In this document: positions 1-8,488 of the stretch, piece by piece
Layout: each line of letters begins with the position of its first letter
How positions within the stretch are numbered: position 1 is the first letter of the stretch
Source: CALDUY01 sp046350255
GTDB taxonomy: Bacteria; Planctomycetota; Planctomycetia; Gemmatales; Gemmataceae
Assembly: GCA_046350255.1 (NCBI GenBank)
Contig: JAXMAV010000005.1
Coordinates: forward strand, 186,001 to 250,000
Length of the DNA stretch: 64,000 nt
Direction of reading: 5' to 3'
Translations under genes and position numbers: made by a program
The notes under the pieces: model-generated
What the model saw: only the letters and a program-made list of their open reading frames with translations
Database searches by the model: none
Told to the model about the DNA's origin: nothing

Positions 1-900
1 GAGCAAGACATACAAACGGGCGTCGCGCAGCATTTCCCGCGCACGTGCCCCCAGCAGGATGGCTCGTTCCGCCGTGTACGAGCGATAGCGCAACCGCTCG
101 ATGCGTTCGGCCAGCAGGGGGGAGGGAACCTTGGCAAACTCCTCGAGGCTGCGCAGGGCCTCTTCCAGGCGTTTGAGATTGGCGCGGACCACGTCGAACA
201 GCGAGGCGCGTTCGTATTCGCGTTCGGTGCTGATCTGGGTGCCGACGTCCTGCTCGGTCTCTCGCGCGCTGAGCAGGGTCGGGGGGGCCAGCTCCTCGAA
301 GGCAGCCGTCAGATCGTGCCGAATCTCCTTGAGCAGGCTGGAAAGGAACGCATCGTCGAGTGCGAACCGGCAGTAATCCTCCACCACGCGCAGCGCCTCG
401 CGCGCGCGGTTGAACCCCGCGTCGAGGATTCGACCGATCTCCATCCTCTCGGTCAGATCTGCCAGCTGCAGGGGATCATCGAGGGGCAGGGCAGGGGGGC
501 GACGCGATCCGAGGATGATATCCAGCTGGGCTGGCTGCATTCCCCCGGCGCGAAGGTTCGCCTCGACCTCGGGCGCGTGCCGGACCAGGGCCAGCAGCAG
601 CGCCTCGCTACTCACCACTCCTTCGCCAGTGAGATCGAAGGCGATTTCTCGGGCCCGGTACAGCAACGATTCCGCCGTGGACGAAAGAGGAGCATCGTCG
701 GCGCCTGGCTGCAGACTTCGACTGGCCCGGTAACGGTCGTAGTCTAGCCCGGCTTCCATCGCCAGGGCGGCTGCTGCCCCGAACTCCTCGTCGAGTAATC
801 CATGGAGGAGATGGAGGGGGTCGCGGGCCGGGGCTCCCTCGAGAAACTGGGCCGCTGCTTCGATAGCTCGGCTCACTGCGGGAGTCAGGGTCGGCAACAT
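1..900 (-). CDS. thiE: Thiamine-phosphate synthase with N-terminal Clp-N-like and ThiD2-like domains (C-terminus beyond window)
   Basis: The minus frame is open from an ATG at 900 to the window edge (300 codons) and continues outside. Residues about 8-130 hold two helical repeats resembling the Clp N-terminal domain: LLHGLLDEEFGAAAA and, later, ALLLALVRHAPEVEANL. Residues about 150-290 read RILDAGFNRAREALRVVEDY and LLKEIRHDL, the pattern of the ThiD2-like domain found ahead of ThiE in planctomycetes and some other bacteria. The last visible residues, ARLYVLL, match the first strand of the ThiE barrel, which joins HMP-PP and thiazole phosphate to make thiamine phosphate. An in-frame ATG at 915 is less likely because a purine-rich site touches it directly. 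The ThiE catalytic domain itself cannot be seen, so the assignment rests on the N-terminal part. Confidence 0.75.
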   Translation of the reverse strand, partial: MLPTLTPAVSRAIEAAAQFLEGAPARDPLHLLHGLLDEEFGAAAALAMEAGLDYDRYRASRSLQPGADDAPLSSTAESLLYRAREIAFDLTGEGVVSSEALLLALVRHAPEVEANLRAGGMQPAQLDIILGSRRPPALPLDDPLQLADLTERMEIGRILDAGFNRAREALRVVEDYCRFALDDAFLSSLLKEIRHDLTAAFEELAPPTLLSARETEQDVGTQISTEREYERASLFDVVRANLKRLEEALRSLEEFAKVPSPLLAERIERLRYRSYTAERAILLGARAREMLRDARLYVLL

Positions 901-1169
901 GAAGCAATCCCACATCTCTCGTTGGAGGTATGGCCCGCCGGCAAGTCGGTCACGCTCGACACAGTTTACACAAATTCCCTCGCCTTGCCGATGGTCGCGA
1001 TTGCTGGCATCGGAGCGTTGCCAACCCGACAAAGCGGGAAGTCTGCTGTCGCACCCAGGGGAAGCTGAAGCTCCCGCGGGAGGTGGACCGATTCTGGGAT
1101 AGTCCTTGCCGGGTGAAGCATCACCCCGAATAGATGATGGCCCCCACGATTCACCACAGGACGATTCTG

Positions 1170-2075
1170 ATGCGCACGTTCACCTGGCGAGTCCTGGTTG
1201 TTTCTGGATTTCTCCTGATCGCGGGAGCGCTCTGTTCCCATTCCGAGGCGAACCCGATTCGGCCGTCGTCGCGTTCGCTGCGCATCGGTGTAATCAACAC
1301 ACTCGCGCCGGGAGTCCCTACTTCCCTGCTCTCGCTGGCCATGCGTCCCTTCCGAAGCTACATGGACGAACAAACTGGGGCGGGAGGAGAGATCGTCCGG
1401 GGAGGCGATGCGCTGGCGCTGGCGCGGTCACTGCAGGAAGGAAGCGTTCAGATTGCCATCTTTCATGGTCATGAGTTCGCCTGGGCCCAGCAGCAAGTGT
1501 CCACTCTCGAGCCGCTGGTGCTGTGCGTGAACGCACTGCGCAGCGTTCGGGCCTATGTGGTGGTCTCTCACACTGCCACGGTGAAGACACTCGACGACCT
1601 GCGCGGCAACACGGTTTCCTTGCCTCGGGATGCGCGCGAGCACTGTCGGCTGTTCTTCGAGCGCAGCTGCGTACCTGCGGGGACGACCTCCACCAGTTTC
1701 TACCGGAAGATCCAGCGTCCGGCCGAGGGGAGCGACGCGCTAGAGGAAGTGGCCTCGGGCAAGGCTCAAATTGCCATCGTGGATGCCATCACCTTCGAGA
1801 AGTATCGCCAGGAACGACCAACGCGGGCCAGGCTGGTCCAGGTGGTGTTTCAGTCCGATCCGTTTCCACCCGGTGTGATCGCCTACGACCGGAAGTGTCT
1901 GTCTGCGGACGAGGTAACGCGCCTGCGCACCGCCCTGGTGCAGGCGCATCAATCCCCACGAGGCCGTCAGTCGTTGCAGGTGCTGAAGCTGGCGGGATTC
2001 GAGGTCGCTCCGGCCGAGTTTTCGCAACAACTGGAAACGATCCGGACCGCCTACCCGATGGTTCCGGGGCGCTAA
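1170..2075 (+). CDS. PhnD-type substrate-binding protein of an ABC transporter
   Basis: This is a 301-residue exported protein of the phosphate/phosphite/phosphonate binding family (type II periplasmic binding fold). The N-terminus is a signal sequence (MRTFTWRVLVVSGFLLIAGA), followed by the first strand LRIGVINTLAP. Later come the typical segments QIAIFHGHEFAWAQQQ, TLDDLRGNTVSLPRDAREHC and KAQIAIVDAITFEKY. The start at 1170 is chosen over the ATGs at 1134 and 1137 because it begins the signal peptide and has AGGA about eight bases upstream. No permease or ATPase gene is adjacent, so the ligand is unknown; many stand-alone PhnD-like proteins in planctomycetes have no known ligand. The gene ends six bases before a convergent gene. 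Confidence 0.75.
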   Translation: MRTFTWRVLVVSGFLLIAGALCSHSEANPIRPSSRSLRIGVINTLAPGVPTSLLSLAMRPFRSYMDEQTGAGGEIVRGGDALALARSLQEGSVQIAIFHGHEFAWAQQQVSTLEPLVLCVNALRSVRAYVVVSHTATVKTLDDLRGNTVSLPRDAREHCRLFFERSCVPAGTTSTSFYRKIQRPAEGSDALEEVASGKAQIAIVDAITFEKYRQERPTRARLVQVVFQSDPFPPGVIAYDRKCLSADEVTRLRTALVQAHQSPRGRQSLQVLKLAGFEVAPAEFSQQLETIRTAYPMVPGR

Positions 2076-2081
2076 TCTCCG

Positions 2082-3386
2082 TCAGTGCGAGCGGATCAAC
2101 AGGGTGACGGGCTCCTTCGTCGAGTCGCCAATCTGGCAGAGCCGATCGCAGCGATGGCGCTTGATGGTCTCCAGCAGTTTACGTCCATCGTCCTCCCGAT
2201 CACGCAGACGCAGTACCACCCGGGGCCCCTGACACAGAGCATACCCCGATTCGAGATGACGGACCTCGAGTTGATCCGGATTGAACGGCTGTGCCTGCAA
2301 CCCCAGGAGCATCCCGCGTGGCGAGGTGGTACCCGTGACGAAGTATGCCAGGTACGGGTCGGGACCGCCCAGGCGATGTTGCTCGTTGAAGCGATAGTGA
2401 CGCAACGCGCCCAGCGCCATGCGAGCATCGTGGGCCGACTGGCCAAAGTTGGCAATGACCTGTGATCCGACCTTCATTTTCCATTCGCCCTGGTCCATGG
2501 AGACCGTGGCCTGGCGCCAGTCGAACACCAGCCGGTCTCCCTCGGGGCTGGCCGAAGGCGTCTGGCCCATCTGGGGGCGGCTGCGCCATTCAAATCCCTG
2601 CCGTTCGTGGCGACGGTCCACTTCAGGTGAAGCCAGGGGTGGCACCAGCGGAGAGGCCACCCCATCGAGCCCCTGGCTCGGGACTGACTTCGCAGTACGC
2701 TGCGATTTGGCCGTGCCATCCGCATTCTTGGCCTGCCTGGAGAAGAGGTTCGGTTGCAGCTGACGGCTGACCGGGACAGAACCCCGGACAGTGGGCAAGG
2801 TCGGGGTGTCACCGCGGGTTCGGGTGGTGAAGACGTACATCACTGGTCGAGTTTGTCCCACGAAGGTGACCTCGTCGAAGTGATACTTCTTTAGCACCGC
2901 CAGCGCCTGCTCCGCATCCTGCCGGCCCTGGGCGAAGTTGAAGAGGATGCGCTGTTTGTCACGAACGCACCACTGTCCCTGGAGATCCTCAACGCGGAGT
3001 GTTCCCAGGTCGAGAGACAAACCACGAAGGCCGGTCTGCATCACCCGGCCGGGCGCCTGGCCGTCGGTCAGCCAGTATTCCATGAGCGACCCAGCCCCGC
3101 CGATCACCGCCCGCTGATTCAGCCGAAGCTCCTGAATTAACCGCAGCGCCTGACGGGCATCCTGCTCCTGGGAGCCGAAGTCCTTCACCACCTGCTGACC
3201 TGACACGATCTGCCAGCGTCGGTTTTGCCACGCCACACGCAGGGTGAATGGATCGAACGTCTGAAACTGTTCCAGTAGGGGGGGAGGAGCCGCTGGCGGA
3301 GGATTGCTGGGTGAGACCGGGCCACTCTGTGCCAGCACTGCCAGCGTCAGGGTCATGCCGACCAGCATTCCAGAGAGGTATCGCAT
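2082..3386 (-). CDS. Exported protein with four copies of an about 60-residue repeat, unknown function
   Basis: The protein has 434 residues with a signal peptide (MRYLSGMLVGMTLTLAVLAQ) followed by a Pro-rich linker. Four similar units follow, two before and two after a Pro/Ser-rich middle. Each unit has a strand with a central W or C (WQIVSGQQVVKDFG, WCVRDKQRILFNFA, WKMKVGSQVIANFG, ALCQGPRVVLRLRD), then a helix DARQALRLI or equivalent, then a motif like FDEVTFVGQTRPVMYVF. I recognise the arrangement only as a planctomycete-type repeat with no known role. The start at 3386 is preferred to an upstream in-frame ATG because it begins the signal peptide. Export is inferred; the first residues lack a lipobox. 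Confidence 0.7.
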   Translation of the reverse strand: MRYLSGMLVGMTLTLAVLAQSGPVSPSNPPPAAPPPLLEQFQTFDPFTLRVAWQNRRWQIVSGQQVVKDFGSQEQDARQALRLIQELRLNQRAVIGGAGSLMEYWLTDGQAPGRVMQTGLRGLSLDLGTLRVEDLQGQWCVRDKQRILFNFAQGRQDAEQALAVLKKYHFDEVTFVGQTRPVMYVFTTRTRGDTPTLPTVRGSVPVSRQLQPNLFSRQAKNADGTAKSQRTAKSVPSQGLDGVASPLVPPLASPEVDRRHERQGFEWRSRPQMGQTPSASPEGDRLVFDWRQATVSMDQGEWKMKVGSQVIANFGQSAHDARMALGALRHYRFNEQHRLGGPDPYLAYFVTGTTSPRGMLLGLQAQPFNPDQLEVRHLESGYALCQGPRVVLRLRDREDDGRKLLETIKRHRCDRLCQIGDSTKEPVTLLIRSH

Positions 3387-3673
3387 ATTTGTCCCACTCC
3401 CGGCGTCGCTTCTGCGCACGTTCCTTTACTCTTTTTCGGCACTCTGCGCTCCGGAACTTCAGAAGGAGGCGATCCCTGCTGCAAGGTCCGCCCATTTTAC
3501 GGACTCTTCCTGGTTGATCTTGACCTCGCTGGTCATTCTGGAGGACTATTTCACTCGCGATACCGGATCTGGACGATGATATTCGCTAACGACCAGGAAC
3601 CTCTACAGGCTCCTGGGGTGGACCCGTCCTTCTACAGGTTCGCAATCCGGTCACCAGGTTCAGGGAGATGCGC

Positions 3674-4933
3674 ATGGAATGCGCAGGCGAAAACACCCCC
3701 AGCCCATGGATGGTTGCTCGAGAAGGATCAGGGCCGGCTTTGTTCGTCCGGGGCGTGGTGCTGGTCTGGGTGGTGTTACTGGCCGCGGTCTGCATCCGTC
3801 CTCTGTTTCAACCTGGCCGTTCCGACCTGACACTGTTGTGGGTGAGTTCGGCCCAGCTCTGGTCGCAGGGACAGTCGCCGTACAACACGGTCGATGAGTT
3901 CGTCAATTTCCGTTACGGTCCGCCGCTGGCCGCTCTCTTCCTGCCGCTTTCCTGGGTACCCACCGGGGTAGCGATTGTCGGCTGGCGATTACTGAGTGCC
4001 GCTGTATTGCTCGGAGGCCTGGCAGTCTGGATGCGCGAGGCGGCACCCCGTTCGATGGACCGGAAGACAACCGCCTGGGTGTTCCTGCTCCTGGCTCCGC
4101 TGGCGCTGGGCTCTCTGAACAACGGCCAGGCCAATGCGCTTCTCGCCGGGTTGTTTCTCTGGACGCTCATCGGAGTCAACCGGCGCGCCTGGAATCTGGC
4201 TGCGCTGTGTCTGGCCCTGGCCATCTGGCTCAAGGTCTATCCGGTCGCGCTGGCTCTTCTACTGGTGCTGGTCCATCCCGTGCAACTGGGATTGCGCGTC
4301 CCGTTCTTCGTCGTCTTGCTGGGGCTGCTGCCGTACCTGACCCAGGGGCCTGATTACGTCACCGAGATGTACGTTACCTGGTGGAATGTCATCCGGCAGG
4401 GCGATGTCTCGCGTCGGTTCCTGCCGCTGGAGAACGCCTATCGCGATCTACTGCTGCTAATTCGTCTGTGGAAGGTCAACATCTCCCTGGGGCAATACAC
4501 CTTGCTGCAGGCTGTGGGAGCCCTCGCGTGCGCCGTTCTCTGTCTGCATGGCCTTGTGCGGAGACTGCCCACACGGGTGCAGTATCTGCGGATCTATACC
4601 TGCGTGCTTGTGTGGATCATGCTCCTGGGACCTGCCACCGAATCGAACACCTACGTGCTGATGGCTCCGCTTCTGTGCTGGTGGGCGGTGCAGGTTCACG
4701 AGGCAGGACCAGCGGCGAGCAGGTATTTGCTGGGCAACGCCCTGTTTCTGCTCTACCTGTGCGTGGTAACCGTGGCCGGCCCCTCGGGTCGCACTGTGTT
4801 CCTCGCCGCTGGGTTGCAGCCGATGGCGGCCCTCCTGTTTGCCTGCGCCTACGCCCTGGCCGAAAATCGACTGTATGCCATGGAGGCGTCCAAGTCGGCC
4901 TCGGTTACGATTCCGGCGAATAAAGCTGCCTGA
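3674..4933 (+). CDS. Polyprenol-phosphate-sugar-dependent glycosyltransferase, GT87 family
   Basis: This is a 419-residue membrane protein with about ten hydrophobic segments. The GT87 (DUF2029) hallmarks are present: an acidic loop after the first membrane segment (PGRSDLTLLWVSSAQL), the motif FRYGPPLAALFLPLSW, LNNGQANALLAGLFLW and AIWLKVYPVALALLLVL. Family members transfer mannose or related sugars from a lipid carrier on the outer face of the membrane. The start at 3674 is chosen over ATG 3668 because GGGAG lies six bases upstream of it, whereas it abuts the earlier ATG. The gene stands alone, followed by a 470-base region without a gene, so the acceptor is unknown. Confidence 0.8.
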   Translation: MECAGENTPSPWMVAREGSGPALFVRGVVLVWVVLLAAVCIRPLFQPGRSDLTLLWVSSAQLWSQGQSPYNTVDEFVNFRYGPPLAALFLPLSWVPTGVAIVGWRLLSAAVLLGGLAVWMREAAPRSMDRKTTAWVFLLLAPLALGSLNNGQANALLAGLFLWTLIGVNRRAWNLAALCLALAIWLKVYPVALALLLVLVHPVQLGLRVPFFVVLLGLLPYLTQGPDYVTEMYVTWWNVIRQGDVSRRFLPLENAYRDLLLLIRLWKVNISLGQYTLLQAVGALACAVLCLHGLVRRLPTRVQYLRIYTCVLVWIMLLGPATESNTYVLMAPLLCWWAVQVHEAGPAASRYLLGNALFLLYLCVVTVAGPSGRTVFLAAGLQPMAALLFACAYALAENRLYAMEASKSASVTIPANKAA

Positions 4934-5403
4934 TTTTCCCAGGAATTTGCTCCGCGAACGATTGTGACCTATGGTTGGATCAAGCAAACGGGCTCACCAG
5001 TTTTGGTGGTGAGTCTGGGGGTGGTTCTCGAAGTCTAGCCTGGGTTAAAACGCCTTTCATCCTCGAAAGGGCAAACCCTCGGCGACGGGGGGGCGCAAAG
5101 AGACAGCTCTGGGGAGGGTTCCTTTCCCAGAGGGCTGCTCTGCCGAAGGGACAGATCGAGGCGAAGTGCCCGTCCGTCCCCGAGGGATCTCGCATCAGGA
5201 AGGTGCGACCTCTCGACCCAATCCAGGGACCGATCCTGTCGGTTACTTCAAGAACCACCCCGCTTTCTTTTTCCCACCTGCAGAATTCTTCTGCTGAACC
5301 ACACGCTCGTTGGCCTCTTCCCATCCGGAGCGGTACATTACCTGGAAGCGGGCCGATTCGTACCAGCCACGCCCGCCGGTTCTTGCCCTCGAGATCCAAC
5401 CTC
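4934..5403 (+). other. 470-base region between GT87 and clpS, leader of clpS
   Basis: No gene is supported here, although the clpS frame stays open upstream to 4975. The region holds the riboswitch-like element at 5053-5150. Downstream of it, 5148-5152 (GGGAC) could pair with 5176-5180 (GTCCC), which would compete with closing helix P1. No clear intrinsic terminator was found between the aptamer and clpS. Confidence 0.5.
5053..5150 (+). promoter_or_regulatory. Candidate c-di-GMP-I (GEMM) riboswitch aptamer
   Basis: The core matches the class I c-di-GMP aptamer pattern. CGAAAGGGCAAACC occurs at 5064-5077. A P2 hairpin follows (5076-5081 with 5086-5091) capped by a GCGA GNRA tetraloop. The tetraloop-receptor-side segment is GGCGCAAAG (5092-5100; usual form GACGCAAAG). 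A long P3 pairs AGAG, CAGC and TCTGGG (5099-5116) with CCCAGA, GCTG and CTCT (5125-5141). The 3' strand then ends in GCCGAA, as in the family, and closing helix P1 can form between CCTTTC (5053-5058) and GAAGGG (5145-5150). CCTTTC could instead pair with GAAAGG at 5065-5070, which suggests a switching element. It lies about 250 bases before clpS on the same strand. Confidence 0.65.
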
Positions 5404-5751
5404 ATGCGTGGCACCTACCTAACTCCCCTGGCGGCCACTCAGCCCAACCTGCAGCCCCAGGAGGAGACGCACACCCGTCGGATTCCTCCTTACAACGTGA
5501 TCCTCCTCAACGATGATCACCACTCCATGCAGTTTGTGGTGACAGTACTTCGCAAGGTGCTGGGTTGCACGCTCGAACGCGCGGTGCAGCTGATGATGGA
5601 GGCCCACGACACGGGGCGCGCCATCATCTGGACGGGACCCAAGGAAGTGGCCGAGTTGAAGCAGGAGCAGGTGAGCTCGTTCCATGAGGTCCGAGATTCG
5701 GACCACGCGCAGCTTGGACCACTGGGCTGTATTCTCGAACCCGCTCCGTGA
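5404..5751 (+). CDS. clpS: ATP-dependent Clp protease adaptor ClpS
   Basis: The 115-residue protein is the N-recognin that delivers substrates with destabilising N-terminal residues to ClpA/ClpC-ClpP. The core is intact: PYNVILLNDDHHSMQFVVTV carries the NDD triad that binds the alpha-amino group and the Met gatekeeper, and MMEAHDTGRAIIW carries the conserved His of the pocket. ELKQEQVSSF forms the last helix, with an extra tail of about 20 residues. The start at 5404 gives the usual short unstructured N-terminus; the frame is open further upstream but encodes nothing like ClpS. Its stop overlaps GTG 5748 and the next gene starts at 5772, so the two are probably co-transcribed behind the riboswitch candidate. 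Confidence 0.88.
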   Translation: MRGTYLTPLAATQPNLQPQEETHTRRIPPYNVILLNDDHHSMQFVVTVLRKVLGCTLERAVQLMMEAHDTGRAIIWTGPKEVAELKQEQVSSFHEVRDSDHAQLGPLGCILEPAP

Positions 5752-5771
5752 ATCACCTCTGGAGATCTTTC

Positions 5772-6611
5772 ATGGCGTTGGAACCGCTCGCCGTCGGTGT
5801 CTGCAGCTGGTCGCTGCAGGTCAAAAGCATCGCTGAACTGAAGTCGATTCTCTCCCGCCTGGGGGTGGATGTCGTTCAGATCGCCTGTGGCGACCCACAT
5901 CACGCCTCCTGGGATGAGGGAGACGACCTCCCGACGGTCGCTCGATCCGCGGGCATGCGCTTGACCGGCGCGATGCTGGGCTTCCCCGGAGAAGACTACA
6001 CGACGCCTCAGACCATCCAGAAAACCGGCGGGTTCGGAGATCCGGCCACGCGTCCGGAGCGGCTCGACCGTCTCGCCTGGGCCCTGGACCGCACCCTGGC
6101 CCTGGGGTTGACCGATCTCATGCTCCACGCCGGCTTCATTCCCGACCCAGGCGAGCCGGATCGTAAGTCCTTCCTCGATACCCTGGGGCGCGTGAGTGCG
6201 ATGGCCCAGTCTCGCGGGATCACCATTGCCTTTGAAACGGGCCAGGAAACCGCCGATCTTCTACATCACACCCTGACCGAGCTGCAGTGCGATAACCTCA
6301 AGGTGAACTTCGATCCCGCCAATATGCTTCTCTACGACAAGGGAGATCCGTTACGCGCAGTCGAACTGCTGGGCCCCTTCATCCGTAGTGTGCATGTCAA
6401 GGACGCCAAACGACCGCAGGTTCCTGGCAACTGGGGAGAAGAGGTGCCGCTGGGCCAGGGTGAGGTGAACATCCGCGCCTGTTTGCAAACCCTGAAGAAG
6501 GTTGGCTACCAGGGCCCGCTGTGCGTCGAACGCGAGGTGGGGAACCAGGAAGAGCGGATTCGCGACGTGGCCCACGGTATTCGCTTCATTCGCGAGTGCC
6601 TGGCCAGCTAG
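5772..6611 (+). CDS. Sugar phosphate isomerase/epimerase-like TIM-barrel protein
   Basis: The protein has 279 residues of the xylose isomerase-like / AP endonuclease 2 superfamily. It begins LAVGVCSWSLQVKSIAELK, a typical first strand and helix. Metal-ligand positions are visible in AFETGQETADLL (Glu), NFDPANMLLYDKGDP (Asp) and FIRSVHVKDAK (His and Asp), with CVEREVGNQEERI near the end (Glu). There is no signal peptide, so it is cytoplasmic, unlike the Tat-exported relative at 49855-50742. ATG 5772 is preferred to GTG 5748 because GGAG lies about eight bases upstream. The substrate is unknown. A strong terminator follows 20 bases after the stop. Confidence 0.8.
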   Translation: MALEPLAVGVCSWSLQVKSIAELKSILSRLGVDVVQIACGDPHHASWDEGDDLPTVARSAGMRLTGAMLGFPGEDYTTPQTIQKTGGFGDPATRPERLDRLAWALDRTLALGLTDLMLHAGFIPDPGEPDRKSFLDTLGRVSAMAQSRGITIAFETGQETADLLHHTLTELQCDNLKVNFDPANMLLYDKGDPLRAVELLGPFIRSVHVKDAKRPQVPGNWGEEVPLGQGEVNIRACLQTLKKVGYQGPLCVEREVGNQEERIRDVAHGIRFIRECLAS

Positions 6612-6631
6612 GTCGGTGGTGTTTCTGCCTG

Positions 6632-6682
6632 GACCGCCGGACAAGGCCACCTGAGGGGGACTTGTCCGGCGGTCGTGTTTTT
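6632..6682 (+). terminator. Rho-independent terminator after the TIM-barrel gene
   Basis: A perfect 14-bp stem (6632-6645 with 6661-6674) with a 15-base loop is followed by GTGTTTTT. It separates the clpS/isomerase unit from nuoM. Confidence 0.85.
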
Positions 6683-6727
6683 CCTACAGATGAGGGCAGG
6701 AGATTTGACCCGATTGCGGAGTGTGGG

Positions 6728-8464
6728 ATGCTCTCGTTCGATCATCATGTGCTGCTCTGGCTGCTAACTCTTCCCCTGATTTCCGCCATTGTTGTCTGGT
6801 GCCTAGGACCCAACCGGGGGCCGGCCATCCGCGGGATCAGCTTCGTTAGCTCCCTTATCGTGATGGCCCTGGCCGCCATCCTGGTGGTGCGGTATCTCAG
6901 CCTTGAACGCAAGGCGCTGGAAGTGCTGCCGCGTTCGGGGATCGCCACCTTTGTCCCCGAGTTTGTGCCGGGTTCCACCGAGGACCTGCCGCACGCCACC
7001 ACCTGGAATCTCCTCCCGGTGGGCAAGGACGGCCATATTCAGTTCTTCCTCGGGGTAGATGGGCTCAACCTCTGGCTCATCGCTCTGACAGCGCTTCTGA
7101 TGCTTCCGTCGGTCCTGGTGTCGTTCCGCCAGGTCACCGAGCGGGTCAACGAGTTCTACGCCTGGCTCCTGGCACTACAGACCTGCATGCTGGGCGTGTT
7201 CCTCTCCTTCGACATCGTGCTGTTCTACGTCTTCTTCGAGGTGTCGCTGATCCCGCTCTTCTTCCTGATCGGTATCTGGGGTGGCTCACAGCGGCAGTAC
7301 GCCGCGCGGAAGTTCTTCATCTACACTCTGGCCGGTAGTCTCATCACTCTGCTAGGCGTCCTGGGCGTGGTGATCGCCTGCTACACGCACACCGGCAAGT
7401 TCACCTTCGCCATCCCCGAACTGGTCCGCGATGTCCACCTCCAGCTGGCGAGCGACCAGCCTGAGGTCCGGGCCACCTGGAATGCTGTGCAGATGTGGAC
7501 GTTCCTGGCCATGGCGCTGGGATTCGCCATCAAGGTACCTTTGCTGCCATTCCACACCTGGTTGCCTTTGGCCCACGTCGAGGCGCCGACGGCAGGCTCC
7601 GTGGACCTGGCTGGCGTGTTGCTCAAGATCGGCTCATACGGTTTCCTACGCCTCTGTATCCCGCTGGCGCCAGACTTCACCTACTCCCATGGTTTGCCCC
7701 TGGTCACCTGGTTGGCAGCCATCGGTGTGGTGTACGGTGCATTCTGTGCCTACGCGCAGGATGACGTTAAACGGCTGATCGCCTATAGCTCCGTGAGCCA
7801 CCTCGGTCTGTGCATGCTGGGCATGTTCAGCCTGACCGCCGTCGGCATCCAGGGTAGCCTGATGCAGATGATCAATCACGGCCTTTCGACCGCGGCACTC
7901 TTCCTGCTCATCGGTATGCTCTACGAGCGATATCACACGCGTCAGATGCGGGATTACAGCGGCATGGCCACGCGGATGCCTCTCTTTGGCGTCTGCCTGG
8001 TGTTCGCCTGCCTCTCCAGCGTGGGGCTTCCCCTGCTCAACGGGTTCATCGGAGAGTTCCTCTGCCTGGCCGGCATCTACCAGTTCGAGTGTCTGCCACG
8101 CCCCGGAGAGTCGGGTCCAACTCCCCGCGTGTTGCCGATCCTCACGTTCCTGGGTGCGCTCGGCCTGGTCATGGGGGCGTGGTATCTCATGACCATGCTG
8201 CGAAAGGTGCTGTTTGGCCCACTGAAGGAGCCTCCGCACGAAGGGCACGCCATCGAGGATCTGACACCCCGCGAGTGGGGTCTGCTCACACCGATTTTCA
8301 TCCTGTGCGTGGTGATTGGGTTCTACCCGCACCCGATCCTGAAGTCGGCCGAGCCGGACGTGGATCGCATCGCTCTGGTGGTGGAAAAAGCACGCGAACG
8401 CGCCAAGCAAGCCGAGAAACGCCTGCCCCCGGGACCCGCCCGGGCCGATGCTCGTCAACCCTGA
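6728..8464 (+). CDS. nuoM: NADH-quinone oxidoreductase subunit M (complex I proton-channel subunit)
   Basis: This is a 578-residue membrane protein of the antiporter-like complex I family. The conserved core is present: DIVLFYVFFEVSLIPLFFLI with the membrane-buried Glu, HTWLPLAHVEAPTAGSVDLA with its downstream Lys (LLKIGSYGFLR), DDVKRLIAYSSVSHLGLCML and LPLLNGFIGEFL. A hydrophilic insertion around residues 230-255 lengthens a loop. The start at 6728 has GGAG six bases upstream; the frame is open further upstream but runs across the terminator. Subunits L, N and K are not next to it. The gene lies between a terminator and eutB, 24 bases away, so it may be a split-off or extra copy. Confidence 0.88.
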   Translation: MLSFDHHVLLWLLTLPLISAIVVWCLGPNRGPAIRGISFVSSLIVMALAAILVVRYLSLERKALEVLPRSGIATFVPEFVPGSTEDLPHATTWNLLPVGKDGHIQFFLGVDGLNLWLIALTALLMLPSVLVSFRQVTERVNEFYAWLLALQTCMLGVFLSFDIVLFYVFFEVSLIPLFFLIGIWGGSQRQYAARKFFIYTLAGSLITLLGVLGVVIACYTHTGKFTFAIPELVRDVHLQLASDQPEVRATWNAVQMWTFLAMALGFAIKVPLLPFHTWLPLAHVEAPTAGSVDLAGVLLKIGSYGFLRLCIPLAPDFTYSHGLPLVTWLAAIGVVYGAFCAYAQDDVKRLIAYSSVSHLGLCMLGMFSLTAVGIQGSLMQMINHGLSTAALFLLIGMLYERYHTRQMRDYSGMATRMPLFGVCLVFACLSSVGLPLLNGFIGEFLCLAGIYQFECLPRPGESGPTPRVLPILTFLGALGLVMGAWYLMTMLRKVLFGPLKEPPHEGHAIEDLTPREWGLLTPIFILCVVIGFYPHPILKSAEPDVDRIALVVEKARERAKQAEKRLPPGPARADARQP

Positions 8465-8488
8465 TCCTTCGCTCCGGAGAATCCGGGG

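Noticed and set aside
4975..5403. N-terminal extension of clpS
   Set aside because: The frame is open, but the extension crosses the riboswitch-like element and is unlike any ClpS; ATG 5404 gives the normal length.
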